DNA of 64,000 bases from an uncultured Verrucomicrobiota bacterium (lineage in GTDB: Bacteria; Verrucomicrobiota; Verrucomicrobiia; Opitutales; Opitutaceae), in NCBI GenBank assembly GCA_913058185.1, contig CAJXQX010000007.1:1-64000 (forward strand), read 5' to 3'. A model generated the notes under the pieces. It worked only from the letters and a program-made list of their open reading frames with translations. It had not been told where the DNA came from and ran no database searches. Of the stretch, positions 17,999 to 28,500 are shown piece by piece; position 1 is the stretch's first letter, and each line of letters begins with the position of its first letter. A program made the translations under genes and the position numbers.

Positions 17999-18508
17999 AT
18001 GGAATCTGTGTCCACTGATATTGAGCTCAATTCCCCGGTGGATCTGATTGCCGAGGCGACGGAGCGTTTTCCGGGGCGACCGTCCTGGGATGAGTATTTT
18101 ATGGCGACGGCGGTGTTGCTTTCGACCCGATCACCCTGTGAACGGCTCCATGTCGGTTGCGTCATGGTGAGTGGCGGGGCCCGACCCAATCGATTGGTGG
18201 CGGCGGGATACAATGGGTATTTACCGGGTGGGACTCACACGTCACGCGTTCGTGATGGACACGAGCAAGCCACGGTGCACGCGGAGCAAAACGCGGTGGC
18301 GGAAGCCGCCCGACGGGGAAACCCGCTCGAGGGGTGCGTGGCCTACGTGACTCATTATCCGTGCATCAATTGCGCGAAGGTTTTGGCCGCGGCGGGAATC
18401 GGAGAGATTCGCTACCGCCTCGATTATCACAACGACGAGATCGCCGCCGAGTTATTGTCTGACGCCGGTGTGACGGTGACCCAGCTACCCATTAAGGCGC
18501 AGGCCTAA
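17999..18508 (+). CDS. Deoxycytidylate deaminase
   Basis: 169-residue zinc-dependent deaminase of the dCMP/ComEB type, converting dCMP to dUMP for thymidylate synthesis. It shows RPSWDEYFMATAVLLSTRS at the N-terminus, GYNGYLPGG (substrate loop), the zinc and proton-shuttle motif VHAEQNAVAEA and THYPCINCAKVLAAAGI with the two Cys ligands. The start at 17999 was chosen. The frame stays open upstream but runs antisense into nif3. Divergent from nif3, followed nine bases later by yqgE. Confidence 0.92.
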   Translation: MESVSTDIELNSPVDLIAEATERFPGRPSWDEYFMATAVLLSTRSPCERLHVGCVMVSGGARPNRLVAAGYNGYLPGGTHTSRVRDGHEQATVHAEQNAVAEAARRGNPLEGCVAYVTHYPCINCAKVLAAAGIGEIRYRLDYHNDEIAAELLSDAGVTVTQLPIKAQA

Positions 18509-18517
18509 CCTTATCGC

Positions 18518-19081
18518 ATGCGGAATCGGCAACCTAATTCTGACAGTCTGGCGGGATCACTTTTGCTGGCGCATCCCGCCATGCAGGACCCTAATTTTCA
18601 TCGGGCCGTCGTTTTGCTTTCGGCTCATGACGATGAGGGTGCATTGGGCGTGGTGCTCAACCGTCCAATGGACCAGGAACTGAGCGATCTGGATGAATCA
18701 TTTGGAATCAGCAACCTCGGGGCTGTGCCGGTTTATGAAGGCGGTCCCGTGCAGACGGATCGGTTGTTGATATGTGGAGTCAGCATGCACTCAGGCGGAG
18801 AAGGATTGCGGCTGCACTTTGGAATTGAACCGGCTGCGGCCAAGGATCTGCTGGCCGAGCATGGTGAGATGATCGAACTCCGAGCCTTTCTGGGCCACTC
18901 AGGTTGGAGCGCCGGTCAGCTCGAAAACGAACTTGAGCAAAATACGTGGGCGGTGAGCGAAATTCCGGGCGACTTGTTACAACGTGATCCGGACGAATCG
19001 TTGTGGCGCGGGGTGATCTCGATGGTGAGCCCCGAATGGCGACTGCTGGCGGAAGAGCCGGATGAACCGGAACGGAATTAG
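18518..19081 (+). CDS. YqgE/AlgH family protein (UPF0301)
   Basis: 187-residue protein of the YqgE/AlgH family. It shows the start GSLLLAHPAMQDPNFHRAVV, the core GALGVVLNRPM, VYEGGPVQTDRL and LRAFLGHSGWSAGQLENEL, all conserved. Its molecular role is not established. In some bacteria it is linked to alginate regulation, but this is not general. It follows the dCMP deaminase closely and is probably co-transcribed with it. Confidence 0.92.
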   Translation: MRNRQPNSDSLAGSLLLAHPAMQDPNFHRAVVLLSAHDDEGALGVVLNRPMDQELSDLDESFGISNLGAVPVYEGGPVQTDRLLICGVSMHSGGEGLRLHFGIEPAAAKDLLAEHGEMIELRAFLGHSGWSAGQLENELEQNTWAVSEIPGDLLQRDPDESLWRGVISMVSPEWRLLAEEPDEPERN

Positions 19082-19137
19082 ACGCGGGTGAGGTCTCGAT
19101 TCGGATGGGGCAGCGGATCGAGAAAGATAATGATCCG

Positions 19138-20286
19138 TTAGAGGCCGAGTGCCGTGCGGTAGATTCGGGGGACGCGTTTGGTGACGCTGCAGAGGGTTTC
19201 CCAGGGGATGGTATTATCCCAGTCACTGAATTCAGCCACGCCGATTTCAGCACTTTCTTGCCGCCCGATCAGGGTTACCCGATCTCCCGGCGATACGTTG
19301 GGTAGATCAGTCACATCGACGATGGTTTGATCCATGGTGACTCGGCCGAGAATGGGGCAGCGTCGCCCTGCGATTAGGACTTCCCCCTTGTTGCTCAAGG
19401 CCCGGGGAATGCCATCGCCGTATCCGGCGGTGAGGACAGCTACTTTGGAATTGCGGGTGAGACGATGCGTCTTGCCATAGCTGATCGCGGTGTCCGCGGG
19501 CAGAATCTTCACGAGGCCCACCCGAGTGTAAAAACTGAAAACGGGATCGGGCTTCACGTCGGCGAGTAGCGAGCCGCGATGAGGTAGAACACCAAATTGG
19601 AGGAGGCCGATGCGGACGGCGTTGAAGGGGCCGGCTCGTTCGATGGTCTCGAGCCCGGCGCTGTTTTCGGCGTGGATCAGGAGGGCGCTAAGATCGAGGT
19701 CGGTGAATTGATAGAGGGCCGCGCGGAATCGGGTTCGCTGGGTGGCGGTGAATTCCGGATCATCGTCCGAACTGGAATAATGGGTGTAGATACCGACCAG
19801 ATCCAAAGAGTCGGATTCCCGAATCGCATCAAACACGGTTTTGGCGTCTTCATGCCAGATGCCGGAACGACCCATGCCCGTGTCAATTTTGAGGTGAACT
19901 TTGATGGCCTTTTTAGCAGCAGCAGCCGCGGCGGAAAAGCGACTTACTTCATCGAGGCTCGAAACGGTGACCGCCACATCGTGACTTAAAATTAAGGCGT
20001 CTTCTTCGGGCACCAAAGGACTGAGCAATAGGATCGGCCAACCGGGCCCCAATTCACGGAGTGCTGCCGCTTCGGAGAGGGTTGCAACCGCGAACAGATC
20101 CGCCCCGGCATGCATGAGGCGGGCGGCCACTTGATGGAGGCCGTGACCGTAGGCGTCGGCCTTCACCACCGCGACGTAGCGCATGTGTTCGGGCAGGGAT
20201 GCGCGGATGCGGCGGAGGTTGCGTTCGAGCGCGCCGAGATCGATTTCGGCCCAACAACGGAGCGGCAGTTGGTGGTGTTGGCTCAT
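19138..20286 (-). CDS. alr: Alanine racemase
   Basis: 382-residue PLP enzyme supplying D-alanine for peptidoglycan. It shows the Schiff-base Lys in VAVVKADAYGHG, HLKIDTGMGRSG, the catalytic Tyr region SYGKTHRLTRNS and LTAGYGDGIPR, and LGRVTMDQTIVD. The start at 20286 overlaps the tsaB-like gene's stop (ATGA), giving a tsaB-alr pair. Upstream Mets would run deeper into tsaB. An inverted repeat (CGGATC at 19114-19119, GATCCG at 19132-19137) lies right behind the stop but lacks a T run. Confidence 0.95.
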   Translation of the reverse strand: MSQHHQLPLRCWAEIDLGALERNLRRIRASLPEHMRYVAVVKADAYGHGLHQVAARLMHAGADLFAVATLSEAAALRELGPGWPILLLSPLVPEEDALILSHDVAVTVSSLDEVSRFSAAAAAAKKAIKVHLKIDTGMGRSGIWHEDAKTVFDAIRESDSLDLVGIYTHYSSSDDDPEFTATQRTRFRAALYQFTDLDLSALLIHAENSAGLETIERAGPFNAVRIGLLQFGVLPHRGSLLADVKPDPVFSFYTRVGLVKILPADTAISYGKTHRLTRNSKVAVLTAGYGDGIPRALSNKGEVLIAGRRCPILGRVTMDQTIVDVTDLPNVSPGDRVTLIGRQESAEIGVAEFSDWDNTIPWETLCSVTKRVPRIYRTALGL

Positions 20287-20942
20287 GATTTGGGCGGAGG
20301 TGACTGATGCACCTTGGGAGTCCACCGGGCGTAGCTCGGCGGTTCGGGTTGGAACGCGTCGGGCTCGGTAGATACGGCGAAAATATCTGAATCCGCTAGT
20401 TTGGTCGAGAGCTGGGTCGGGTCGTAGGGGACCGTCTCGGGCGGTGGTGTAGGCAATTCGGTCCAGGTGCGAAACCCCGATGGAATGAACAAATTATCGG
20501 AGGGGAGTTCGCCTTCGGGGATCCGTTGCAGGGGTTGGGCTTGGCCTGCGGAATCGAGGGTGAGGGCGTGCCAACTGCGTCGTCGGGCGTCGGTAATGAA
20601 CGTGGCTCCGGGCCGCCCCTCCGTGTGCACCAGTAAATCCAAACTGCGGTAGCTGAAGATCGGGCGAGGGGTGAGCGCGACCCAGGTTCGCAGGGCGGTG
20701 GCCACCGTGCGGATCCCGAGCATTGACCCAGGACCTTCGCAAAAGGCGAACGCGCCGGCCTCTTTGGGCGACAGTCCCGCTTGTTCGAGCAGGATATAAA
20801 GTCCGGTGCCGGCTTCGCGCTCGATCGAGATCCATTCCGCCGGTTGATCCCGGCGCAACCATCCCACGTGAATCACTTGGGAGCTCGCATCGATGAGGAG
20901 CAGCGATTGGTGGTCGGCGAGAATGGTGGTCAGCGAAGTCAC
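20283..20942 (-). CDS. tsaB: TsaB-like tRNA threonylcarbamoyladenosine protein
   Basis: 219-residue ASKHA-fold protein, partner of TsaD in making the t6A modification of tRNA. The N-terminal half shows LLLIDASSQVIHVGWL, FAFCEGPGSMLGIRTVATALR (the TsaB hallmark, usually GPGSFTGLR) and YRSLDLL. The second half is divergent and Pro-rich at the end. It is shorter and less conserved than E. coli TsaB, so the call rests on the first 120 residues. tsaD is elsewhere in the window (52712-53740). Confidence 0.8.
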   Translation of the reverse strand: MTSLTTILADHQSLLLIDASSQVIHVGWLRRDQPAEWISIEREAGTGLYILLEQAGLSPKEAGAFAFCEGPGSMLGIRTVATALRTWVALTPRPIFSYRSLDLLVHTEGRPGATFITDARRRSWHALTLDSAGQAQPLQRIPEGELPSDNLFIPSGFRTWTELPTPPPETVPYDPTQLSTKLADSDIFAVSTEPDAFQPEPPSYARWTPKVHQSPPPKS

Positions 20943-21083
20943 GGGAGAAGGAAACCGCGACGAAATGAGAGCACTGCGGTCGGCGCAAGAGTGGACCTAT
21001 CAGTAATCCGGCATTGACCGGGCGGATCGTGGATCCGTAGGTTCGCAGATTCTCTCAATAAAACCATCATTATAGATCCGGTT

Positions 21084-22409
21084 GTGAACATCGAAACCCA
21101 AGACATTTCCGACACGCGCAAGAGCATCGTGGCCACCTTAGAAGCTGACGAAGTCGCCACTGAATATCAGGCGATCATCAAAGAGTTCGTCAAAATGGCG
21201 AAGATCCCAGGTTTTCGGCCCGGTAAAGCGCCCGCCAACATGGTGCAGATGCGCTACCAGAAGGATATCACCGAGGAGTTTCGCAAAAAGATCATGACCA
21301 AGGCTTACCAGTCCTCTATCGAGGAATCGAAGCTAGAGGTTCTGAACGTCGTCGACGTTAAAGAGGGCGACATCACGCCTGACACGGCTGCCACCATCAC
21401 AGTGACGGTTGACGTGCATCCTGAGTTCGAGATGCCGGAGTGGGCCGGATTGGCGACCACGACTGAGAGCACCGAGGCGTCTGATGAAGAGGTCGAAAAA
21501 ACTCTCGAGAACATGCGAACCGAGCGCGCGGACTTCAAAGTCGTTGAGCGTGAAGCTCAGAAGAGCGATTACGTGAAGCTGTCCTACGAAGGCACGCTCG
21601 ACGGTAAGCCAATTCTCGAAGTCGTTCCTGATAAACAAATTTATGGCAAAGTCCCGCAGACGTGGGAAGAGGTCGAAGGCGAGAACGAGGGATTGATCCC
21701 CGGCCTCGGTAAGTCTCTCTCCGGGATGAAGGTCGGCGATAATAAGGACGTTAATGTTACGTTCCCGGCTGAATTCAGTGCGGCCGAAGCTCTCGCTGGT
21801 AAGGATGCGGTCTACGCGGTCGAGGTTCTCGAAGTGCGCGAGCGCGTTCTCCCTGAAATTGATGAAGAATTTCTCAAGGCCCATCAAGCTGACGATCTCG
21901 ACAGTCTGAAGACCAACATTCGTAACAACATCCAGCAGCAGAAAGATGGGCGCAATCGTTCCGAGCAACGTCGTCAAGTGACGGAAGCGTTGATTGAGAA
22001 GGTAACTTTCCACGCGCCAGAATCATTGGTCGAAAACGAGACCCAAAGCGTTCTGCGCCAATTCGTGGACCAAAACATGCGCCAAGGTGTGACGCAGGAG
22101 CAGCTCGAAGGTGACAAAGAAGCGCTCTACGCGAACGCTCGTAAAGCCGGTGAAGCTCGAGTCGTGAGCCAACTCATTCTCGCGAAAATCGCTGAGGCCG
22201 AGAAGGTGACCGTCGAAGAGGCGGACATGAACCAATACATCTACCAACAAGCGATGCGCAGTGGTCAGGCTCCGGATAAGTTCATCAAGGAGATTGCAAA
22301 AAACCGCGAGCAGTTGCGTTCCATTCAACAGTCGATCCTGTTGGACAAGACCCTCGATCTGGTGGTTTCAAAATCCACCGTGACCGAGACTGCTGCCAAG
22401 TCGGAATAA
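21084..22409 (+). CDS. tig: Trigger factor (ribosome-associated chaperone, peptidyl-prolyl isomerase)
   Basis: 441 residues. The ribosome-binding domain carries IPGFRPGKAPANMV (the FRxGKxP signature), followed by the FKBP-type PPIase domain (DYVKLSYEG, LIPGLGKSLSGMKVGDNK) and the helical C-terminal chaperone domain. The start is GTG 21084, with no other start near the conserved N-terminus. First of tig-clpP-clpX, the usual order in many bacteria, linking folding of new chains to proteolysis. Confidence 0.95.
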   Translation: MNIETQDISDTRKSIVATLEADEVATEYQAIIKEFVKMAKIPGFRPGKAPANMVQMRYQKDITEEFRKKIMTKAYQSSIEESKLEVLNVVDVKEGDITPDTAATITVTVDVHPEFEMPEWAGLATTTESTEASDEEVEKTLENMRTERADFKVVEREAQKSDYVKLSYEGTLDGKPILEVVPDKQIYGKVPQTWEEVEGENEGLIPGLGKSLSGMKVGDNKDVNVTFPAEFSAAEALAGKDAVYAVEVLEVRERVLPEIDEEFLKAHQADDLDSLKTNIRNNIQQQKDGRNRSEQRRQVTEALIEKVTFHAPESLVENETQSVLRQFVDQNMRQGVTQEQLEGDKEALYANARKAGEARVVSQLILAKIAEAEKVTVEEADMNQYIYQQAMRSGQAPDKFIKEIAKNREQLRSIQQSILLDKTLDLVVSKSTVTETAAKSE

Positions 22410-22444
22410 CCCGTCCGCAGCTCGAACTGATCGTTTAATTTCCT

Positions 22445-23068
22445 GTGAGCTCTTACTACGTTCCATACGTCATCGAAAACACCGGCCGCGGAGAGCGGTC
22501 GATGGATATCTATAGCCGTCTCCTCAAGGATCGGATCATTTTCATCGGCACGCCGATTGACGATGGCGTGACCAACAGTGTGATCGCTCAGCTGTTATTC
22601 TTGCAGATGGAAGATCCGAAGAAGGACATCCACCTCTACATCAATTCCCCTGGGGGGGTGGTGACCGGTGGTATGGCTATCTACGATACGATCAACTTCC
22701 TTCAGTGCGACGTGGTGACTTATTGCATCGGCATGGCCGCCTCGATGGCGACCGTGCTCCTTGCTGCTGGCACCAAGGGTAAGCGTTTCGCGCTGCCGAA
22801 TAGCCGCGTGATGATTCACCAGCCATCGGGTGGAGCCGGCGGACAAACTGCCGATATCACGATTGCCGCTAAGGAAATCCTCCGCTGGAGCAGGACGCTC
22901 AATGAGACGATTGCCCGGCACAGCAACAAGACGGCTGAAGAGGTCGGTAAAGACTCTGATCGCGATTACTACCTGAGTGCACCTGAGGCCAAGGAATACG
23001 GACTCGTTGATCATGTGGTATCGTCCACGGCCGACGCGAAAACCCTCTCGACTCCGGCATCCGCCTAA
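22445..23068 (+). CDS. clpP: ATP-dependent Clp protease proteolytic subunit
   Basis: 207-residue serine protease of the ClpP family. It shows [30 protein letters not shown], the active-site Ser in [19 protein letters not shown], His in [10 protein letters not shown] and Asp in [20 protein letters not shown]. All three catalytic residues are present. The start is GTG 22445, giving the usual [21 protein letters not shown]-terminal loop region. It lies between tig and clpX. Confidence 0.96.
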   Translation: MSSYYVPYVIENTGRGERSMDIYSRLLKDRIIFIGTPIDDGVTNSVIAQLLFLQMEDPKKDIHLYINSPGGVVTGGMAIYDTINFLQCDVVTYCIGMAASMATVLLAAGTKGKRFALPNSRVMIHQPSGGAGGQTADITIAAKEILRWSRTLNETIARHSNKTAEEVGKDSDRDYYLSAPEAKEYGLVDHVVSSTADAKTLSTPASA

Positions 23069-23072
23069 GGGG

Positions 23073-23149
23073 AACCGGGGTCAGCGACCCCGCCTACCCG
23101 TTACTCTAGAGGGGCGACTTCGCCGTAGGCGAGGTCGCTGACCTCGGTT
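23073..23149. repeat. Composite inverted repeat between clpP and clpX
   Basis: The 25-base arm at 23073-23097 and that at 23125-23149 are complementary at 23 of 25 positions, the other two being G-T pairs. Each arm is itself a palindrome (GGGGTCAGCGACCCC and GAGGTCGCTGACCTC), and the loop contains a third one (GGCGACTTCGCC). A short T run follows at 23148-23152. It could be a terminator or attenuator of tig-clpP, but its modular form suggests a REP/BIME-like repeated element. Confidence 0.55.
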
Positions 23150-23164
23150 TTTAATCGGCTATTC

Positions 23165-23185
23165 GTCGCACGGTTGTCGTGCGAC
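23165..23185 (+). promoter_or_regulatory. Hairpin in the clpX leader
   Basis: GTCGCACG (23165-23172) and CGTGCGAC (23178-23185) pair perfectly with a five-base loop, about 50 bases before the clpX start. It would fold in the clpX leader RNA and could separate clpX expression from clpP. No T run. Confidence 0.35.
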
Positions 23186-23236
23186 AATCGGGTTTCTCCC
23201 CTCGACATAGGGGTATTCCCGGGTATCGGTGTTGCC

Positions 23237-24523
23237 ATGGCTAAATCGTCCCGGATGACGCTCTGTTCGTTTTGTGGTAAATCTCAGACTGAGGTGAAGA
23301 AAATCATCGCGGGTCCTGGGGTCTATATTTGCGACTCCTGCGTCAACGTCTGTAAGACGATTATCGACCGTGAGGCCAAGCAGAGCCCGATCGATTCGAA
23401 GCCGGATTTCTGTCTCCTCAAGCCGGCCAAGATCAAGGCAACGCTCGACGAACACGTCATTGGGCAGGAGCACGCTAAGAAGGTGCTCTCGGTGGCGGTC
23501 TACAATCACTACAAACGCCTCGCTTTTGACAATGGTCACGCGTTTGCGTCGTCGGGAAATGCGCTCGTGCCGGAGTTTGATGGGGTGGAAATCGAAAAGA
23601 GCAATATTTTGCTAACGGGACCCACTGGATCAGGTAAAACATTGTTAGCTAGGACTTTGGCTAGAATTTTGGATGTGCCGTTTGCGATTGCCGATGCCAC
23701 GACGCTCACGGAGGCGGGGTATGTGGGCGAAGACGTGGAGAACGTGATTCTCCGTCTGCTGCAGGCGGCCAATAACGATGTAGCGAAAGCCGAACGGGGT
23801 ATCATCTACGTCGACGAGATCGATAAAGTGCGGCGCACCACGGAAAATGTTTCCATCACCCGCGACGTGTCCGGTGAGGGGGTGCAGCAGGCATTGCTGA
23901 AGATTTTGGAAGGCAGCGTGTGTAATGTGCCGCCCCAAGGCGGACGCAAACACCCGAATCAGGAGTATATTCAGGTAAATACGGCCAATATCTTGTTTAT
24001 CTGCGGTGGTGCCTTCGTCGGTCTCGACGAAATCATCAAAAAGCGGATGGGCGCCAATTCGCTCGGTTTCCATCGCGATGAAGGTAAGACGCTCACGGCT
24101 GAGGAGATGATGCACCAAATCGCCCCCGAGGATCTGGTAAGATTTGGGATGATCCCCGAGTTTATCGGCCGCTTGCCGGTGATCTCGTTGCTTGATGAAC
24201 TGAAGATCGTGGACTTACAGAAAATTTTGCTGCAAACGAAGAACGCGATGGTGAAGCAATACTCCAAGTTGTTCGCCATGGACGGGGTGCGGTTGCGATT
24301 CACCAATGATGCGGTGAAAGCGATTGCCCAGAAGGCCATCGAATTGAAGACCGGAGCCCGGGCGCTGCGCTCGATCATGGAAAAACTGATGCTGGATGTC
24401 ATGTATGAGCTGCCTCAGCGCACGGATGTGGCCGAAGTCGTGGTCGATGCCGGAGTAGTGGCGGGGCGCAAACGTCCTACTTTGCGTCGACGACCCAAGA
24501 CTGAGTCCAAAAACGCGGCCTAG
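23237..24523 (+). CDS. clpX: ATP-dependent Clp protease ATP-binding subunit ClpX
   Basis: 428-residue AAA+ unfoldase. It shows the N-terminal zinc-binding domain CSFCGKS and CDSCVNVC, Walker A GPTGSGKT, pore loop GYVGEDVEN, Walker [10 protein letters not shown], the pore-2 region [14 protein letters not shown], the ClpP-docking loop with LGF ([10 protein letters not shown]) and sensor-2 GARALRS. The start at 23237 gives the normal N-terminus. Upstream in-frame codons run through the intergenic hairpins. This is the canonical copy. A zinc-finger-less paralogue is at 59185-60819. Confidence 0.96.
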   Translation: MAKSSRMTLCSFCGKSQTEVKKIIAGPGVYICDSCVNVCKTIIDREAKQSPIDSKPDFCLLKPAKIKATLDEHVIGQEHAKKVLSVAVYNHYKRLAFDNGHAFASSGNALVPEFDGVEIEKSNILLTGPTGSGKTLLARTLARILDVPFAIADATTLTEAGYVGEDVENVILRLLQAANNDVAKAERGIIYVDEIDKVRRTTENVSITRDVSGEGVQQALLKILEGSVCNVPPQGGRKHPNQEYIQVNTANILFICGGAFVGLDEIIKKRMGANSLGFHRDEGKTLTAEEMMHQIAPEDLVRFGMIPEFIGRLPVISLLDELKIVDLQKILLQTKNAMVKQYSKLFAMDGVRLRFTNDAVKAIAQKAIELKTGARALRSIMEKLMLDVMYELPQRTDVAEVVVDAGVVAGRKRPTLRRRPKTESKNAA

Positions 24524-24689
24524 TCCGCTAATGGTGCGGTGTTTAGTATATGCTAAATGCTAATAAGCGACAGCGTCGTGACCACGTGGACCCGCTAATA
24601 GTTTCCTCGCGTCAAGGGATTGGGGAGATTTTGTTTTACTTTGGATTTTGCGACCGGTTGCTTTGGGCGTTCGTGACCAACAAACAACC

Positions 24690-24875
24690 GTGAGCCAGCA
24701 ACATACTCGTAAGTCATTTTTCGGCCGTACCGGAGCGCTTTTTGCCGCTTCGCTAGCCGCGCCTAAATTATTCGCTAAGTCCGCTGGTAAAGCGGTGGCG
24801 CATCCAAACCAAGGAACTCGGTTCCAACTCAAGCCCGACGGCCGTGCGATAGCACGTGACGCGGACTCACTCTGA
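24690..24875 (+). CDS. Small Tat-signal-like protein in front of the respiratory operon
   Basis: 61 residues from GTG 24690. The N-terminal part TRKSFFGRTGALFAASLAAP looks like a twin-arginine or Sec signal (R-K-S-F-F, then a hydrophobic stretch). The rest (LFAKSAGKAVAHPNQGTRFQ) is polar. I do not recognise it. Its frame is open and its start lies in a plausible leader 32 bases before the actA start region. It may be a small subunit or accessory of complex III, but could also be a non-coding leader. Confidence 0.4.
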   Translation: MSQQHTRKSFFGRTGALFAASLAAPKLFAKSAGKAVAHPNQGTRFQLKPDGRAIARDADSL

Positions 24876-24907
24876 GCGCCCTTCGAGCCCTGTAGAAATC
24901 CAGGTAA

Positions 24908-25564
24908 ATGTCGCATCTATTCCCAAAATTGGCCAACCGCTTGCCGCTCCAGATCATCATCTTTCTCGTCGTCGCTGGCGGGATCGTGACGGCAGCAGTC
25001 AACTATTACGCTACACCCAAATACACCCGGGTAGGCTACGCACCCATTCAGCCGGTGCCGTTCAGCCATGCGCTGCACAATGGCGACCTCGGCATCGACT
25101 GTCGTTTCTGCCACTCCACCGTGGAAAAAGCGGGTCACGCGGCAGTCCCCACGTCTCAGACGTGTATGAACTGCCACAGCCAGGTGAAGAACCAGAGTGC
25201 GCTACTCGCGCCGATCCGCGCCAGTTACGAATCCGGTGATTCGGTCGAGTGGGTGAGAGTTCACCAAGCGCCTGATTACGTCTATTTCGACCATGCGGTT
25301 CACGTGAATCGTGGTGTCTCCTGTGTGGAGTGTCACGGTCAGGTCAACGAGATGGAGGTCGTCACCCACAGCAAACCACTCTCCATGGGCTTCTGTTTGG
25401 ATTGCCACCGCGATCCCGCCCCGAGCCTTCGCGACCCGAAGCTCGTGACCCAACTCGATTGGGAACATCCTGAGGGTAAGGCCGGCCAACGCGCCGACGG
25501 CGAAAAGTTCATTCACGACTGGAATATCAATCCTCCCCAGAGCTGCACTGGCTGCCACCGATGA
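24908..25564 (+). CDS. actA: Alternative complex III subunit ActA, pentahaem cytochrome c
   Basis: 218-residue membrane-anchored cytochrome. One N-terminal transmembrane segment (residues about 15-35) is followed by five CxxCH haem sites: CRFCH, CMNCH, CVECH, CLDCH and CTGCH. Five haems is the number known for ActA of alternative complex III, which oxidises quinol and passes electrons to periplasmic carriers. It overlaps actB by four bases (ATGA at 25561). First certain gene of the operon 24908-35986. Confidence 0.92.
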   Translation: MSHLFPKLANRLPLQIIIFLVVAGGIVTAAVNYYATPKYTRVGYAPIQPVPFSHALHNGDLGIDCRFCHSTVEKAGHAAVPTSQTCMNCHSQVKNQSALLAPIRASYESGDSVEWVRVHQAPDYVYFDHAVHVNRGVSCVECHGQVNEMEVVTHSKPLSMGFCLDCHRDPAPSLRDPKLVTQLDWEHPEGKAGQRADGEKFIHDWNINPPQSCTGCHR

Positions 25565-28500
25565 AACGCAAAGTTGAACATCCCGAACCCTCCGCCCGTG
25601 AGCTGAGTGGTCCCCGCTACTGGCGCAGCCTCGATGAATTGGTGGAAACTCCCGGTTTTCAGGCAAAGATCGCCAAAGAATTCCCAACGGGTGCTGACAA
25701 CCTGAATGGCGTCGACCGTCGTTCGTTTTTCAAGCTGATGGCCGCTTCCTTTGCCTTGGGTGGCATGGGTCTCGCCACCGGTTGCCGTCGTCCCGAAGCC
25801 AATATCCTGCCTTACGGCAAATCGGTTGAAGGTGTCATCCCCGGCATGCCGCAATATTTCGCAACATCGTTCCCATTGCGTGGTGCGGCGCTGCCGCTTT
25901 TGGCCGAGACTCATTCAGGACGTCCGACCAAACTCGAGGGTAACCCTTCCTACACTCCATACGGAGGATCATCTTCCTTAGTCGCTCAGGCCTCTTTGTT
26001 GGATCTCTACGATCCGGACCGTGCTACCACGCACACCGTCGACGGAGCTGCCGTTACATCAGCGATCATCCGCGATCAACTCGCTGCGATTCACTCCGCA
26101 GCCAAAGGGATGCGCGGTGCGGGTCTGGCCATCTTGGCCGAGACCTCTTCTTCGCCAAGTCGGGCCCGTCTCGTCAAAGCGCTGAAGCAGAAACTGCCGC
26201 AAGCTATCTGGGCCGAATACGACGCCGTAAACGACACCCCTCCCGCCGCTGCCGCCGAGGCTGCCTTTGGCCGGAACGTTAAACCCCTTTATCATTTCGA
26301 CAAAGCCTCCCGGGTTGTCGCGATTGATGCTGATTTCTTCCACGCCGAATCCGGCGCCTTAGGTTACGCTCGCGATTTCGCGAAGGGCCGCAAGGTGATG
26401 AAGAAGGACGATCCTATGAACCGCCTCTACTCGGTAGAGAGCACGTTCACGCTGACCGGATCGATGGCGGATCACCGCCTCCGTCTCGCCAGTAGCCACA
26501 TGTTGGCCTTCGTCGCCGCTTTGGGTCAGAAATTGACCGGGGATTCCCGCTTCGCTCAATTCTCCAAAGGTCTCGAGTTTAAGGATCAGGACGCTTGGGT
26601 CTCAGCCTGTGCCGAGGATCTCAAGAACCACCGCGGCGATTGTGTTCTCGTTGCTGGCTCCCATCTCCCGGCTGAAGTCCACGCGATCGTTTACGTCTTG
26701 AATCTGTTCCTCGAGAACGTGGGCACGACCGTCGATTTCGTGGAAATTCCAGAGAACAACTCTGCTTCACTCGCCGATCTCGCCGCCGCAGCTAAGTCCG
26801 GTAAAGTCGATACCCTCGTGGTGCTCGGCGGAAACCCGGTTTACAACGCCCCCGCTGATCTCGATTTCGCAGGAATCGCCGGAGCGGTCGATAACGTGGT
26901 TCGCTACGGTTATTATGTCGATGAGACCTCGGCCCTGGCTTCGACCAACATCGCCGCCACGCATTACCTCGAATCTTGGGGTGATGCTCGCACCGCAGAT
27001 GGCACCGTCGTTCCGGTGCAACCCATGATTTTGCCGCTCTTCGACGGTTTGACCGAACTCGAAGTCGTGGCGCACCTTGCTGGTGAATCGACGACCGATC
27101 CTTATACGATCTCACTTGAAACCATCGGCAAGATTGGTCGAGGCGACGCCGAGGCGACGTTCCGCAAATTCCTGCATGACGGCATCCTTGCCGGTTCAGC
27201 TTACCGCGCGACCAAAGTAAAATATAACGAGAGCGGATTGATTAGTCTCCTTGGTAACAGCTCGAGCCCGAGCGGTCTTTCCAAGGATAATCTCGAGGTT
27301 CGCTTCACCATCGATCACAAGATCGACGACGGTCGCTTCGCCAACAACGGTTGGCTCCAAGAGTGTCCCGACCCGATCACCAAGATCTCATGGGATAACG
27401 CCATTTTGGTCAGCCCACGTCTCGGTGCTGCACTCGGTATCGATCCCGATGGAGCTGCTATCCAAGTGGCCCGCAAAGAGCTCGCCAATTACCCGCAGGG
27501 TAAAGAGGCCGCCCACATCGGTGAACTCACCGTCAACGGCATCACGGTCAAGGGACCGATGCACATCCAACCTGGACTCTCCAACTGGACGGTTGTTCTG
27601 CCCCTTGGATACGGTCGCGAAGTTAGCGGCCGGGTAGGGCAGGGAGCTGGACACAATTTTTATCCGGCCCGCACGACGGGTGGTTTCGATGTCGCCACCG
27701 GTGCGACCCTCAAAACAACCGGAGAGATCTTCCTCCTCGCGAATCAACAAGAGCATTGGTCGATGGAGGGCCGCGACATCGTTCGTGAAGCCAACTATTC
27801 GGGCAAAGACAGTTACCAAGAGAATCCCAACTTCGTGGATTCCTTCGGTATCGAATCGCATGCCCCGTCCAATCTAGGACCGGACAGCGATATGTCGTTG
27901 GCTGACATCGCATCGACTACTCCTCGGGGTAATTCGCTTTACGAGACTCCAGATTTTAAAGGCATTCACCAATGGGGAATGTCGATCGACTTGAACACCT
28001 GCATCGGCTGCAACGCCTGTGTGATCGCGTGTCAGGCTGAGAACAATATCCCGATCGTGGGCAAGGAACAGGTCATGCGCGGTCGCGAGATGCACTGGAT
28101 CCGGCTCGATCGTTATTACTCCGACGGAAAGATTTCGGCTGGAGCATTCGGTGGCCCTGATAACAAGACCATCCCCGAGGATCCGCAGGCATCTCTCATG
28201 CCGGTGGCTTGCGCCCAATGTGAGCTCGCCCCGTGTGAAACCGTTTGCCCGGTCAACGCCACGGTGCATGACGAAGAAGGTCTCAACACCATGGCTTACA
28301 ACCGTTGTATCGGCACGCGTTACTGCGCGAATAACTGCCCTTACAAGGTTCGCCGCTTCAACTTCTTTGACTGGAACGACCGTTCTCTAGATGAGCTCTA
28401 TATGGGACCTCTTAGCGAGAAGGGTATGCCTGAACTCGTCGCGATGTCGAAGAATCCAGATGTCACCGTCCGGATGCGGGGTGTGATGGAAAAGTGCACC

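Noticed and set aside
17651-18213. Long N-terminal extensions of nif3 (minus) and dCMP deaminase (plus) overlapping each other
   Set aside because: The extensions are antisense to the conserved parts of the other gene and have no family sequence. The internal ATGs give normal proteins.
21333-22328. Long minus-strand frames inside tig
   Set aside because: Antisense shadows of a highly conserved gene; no recognisable motifs and no start signals.
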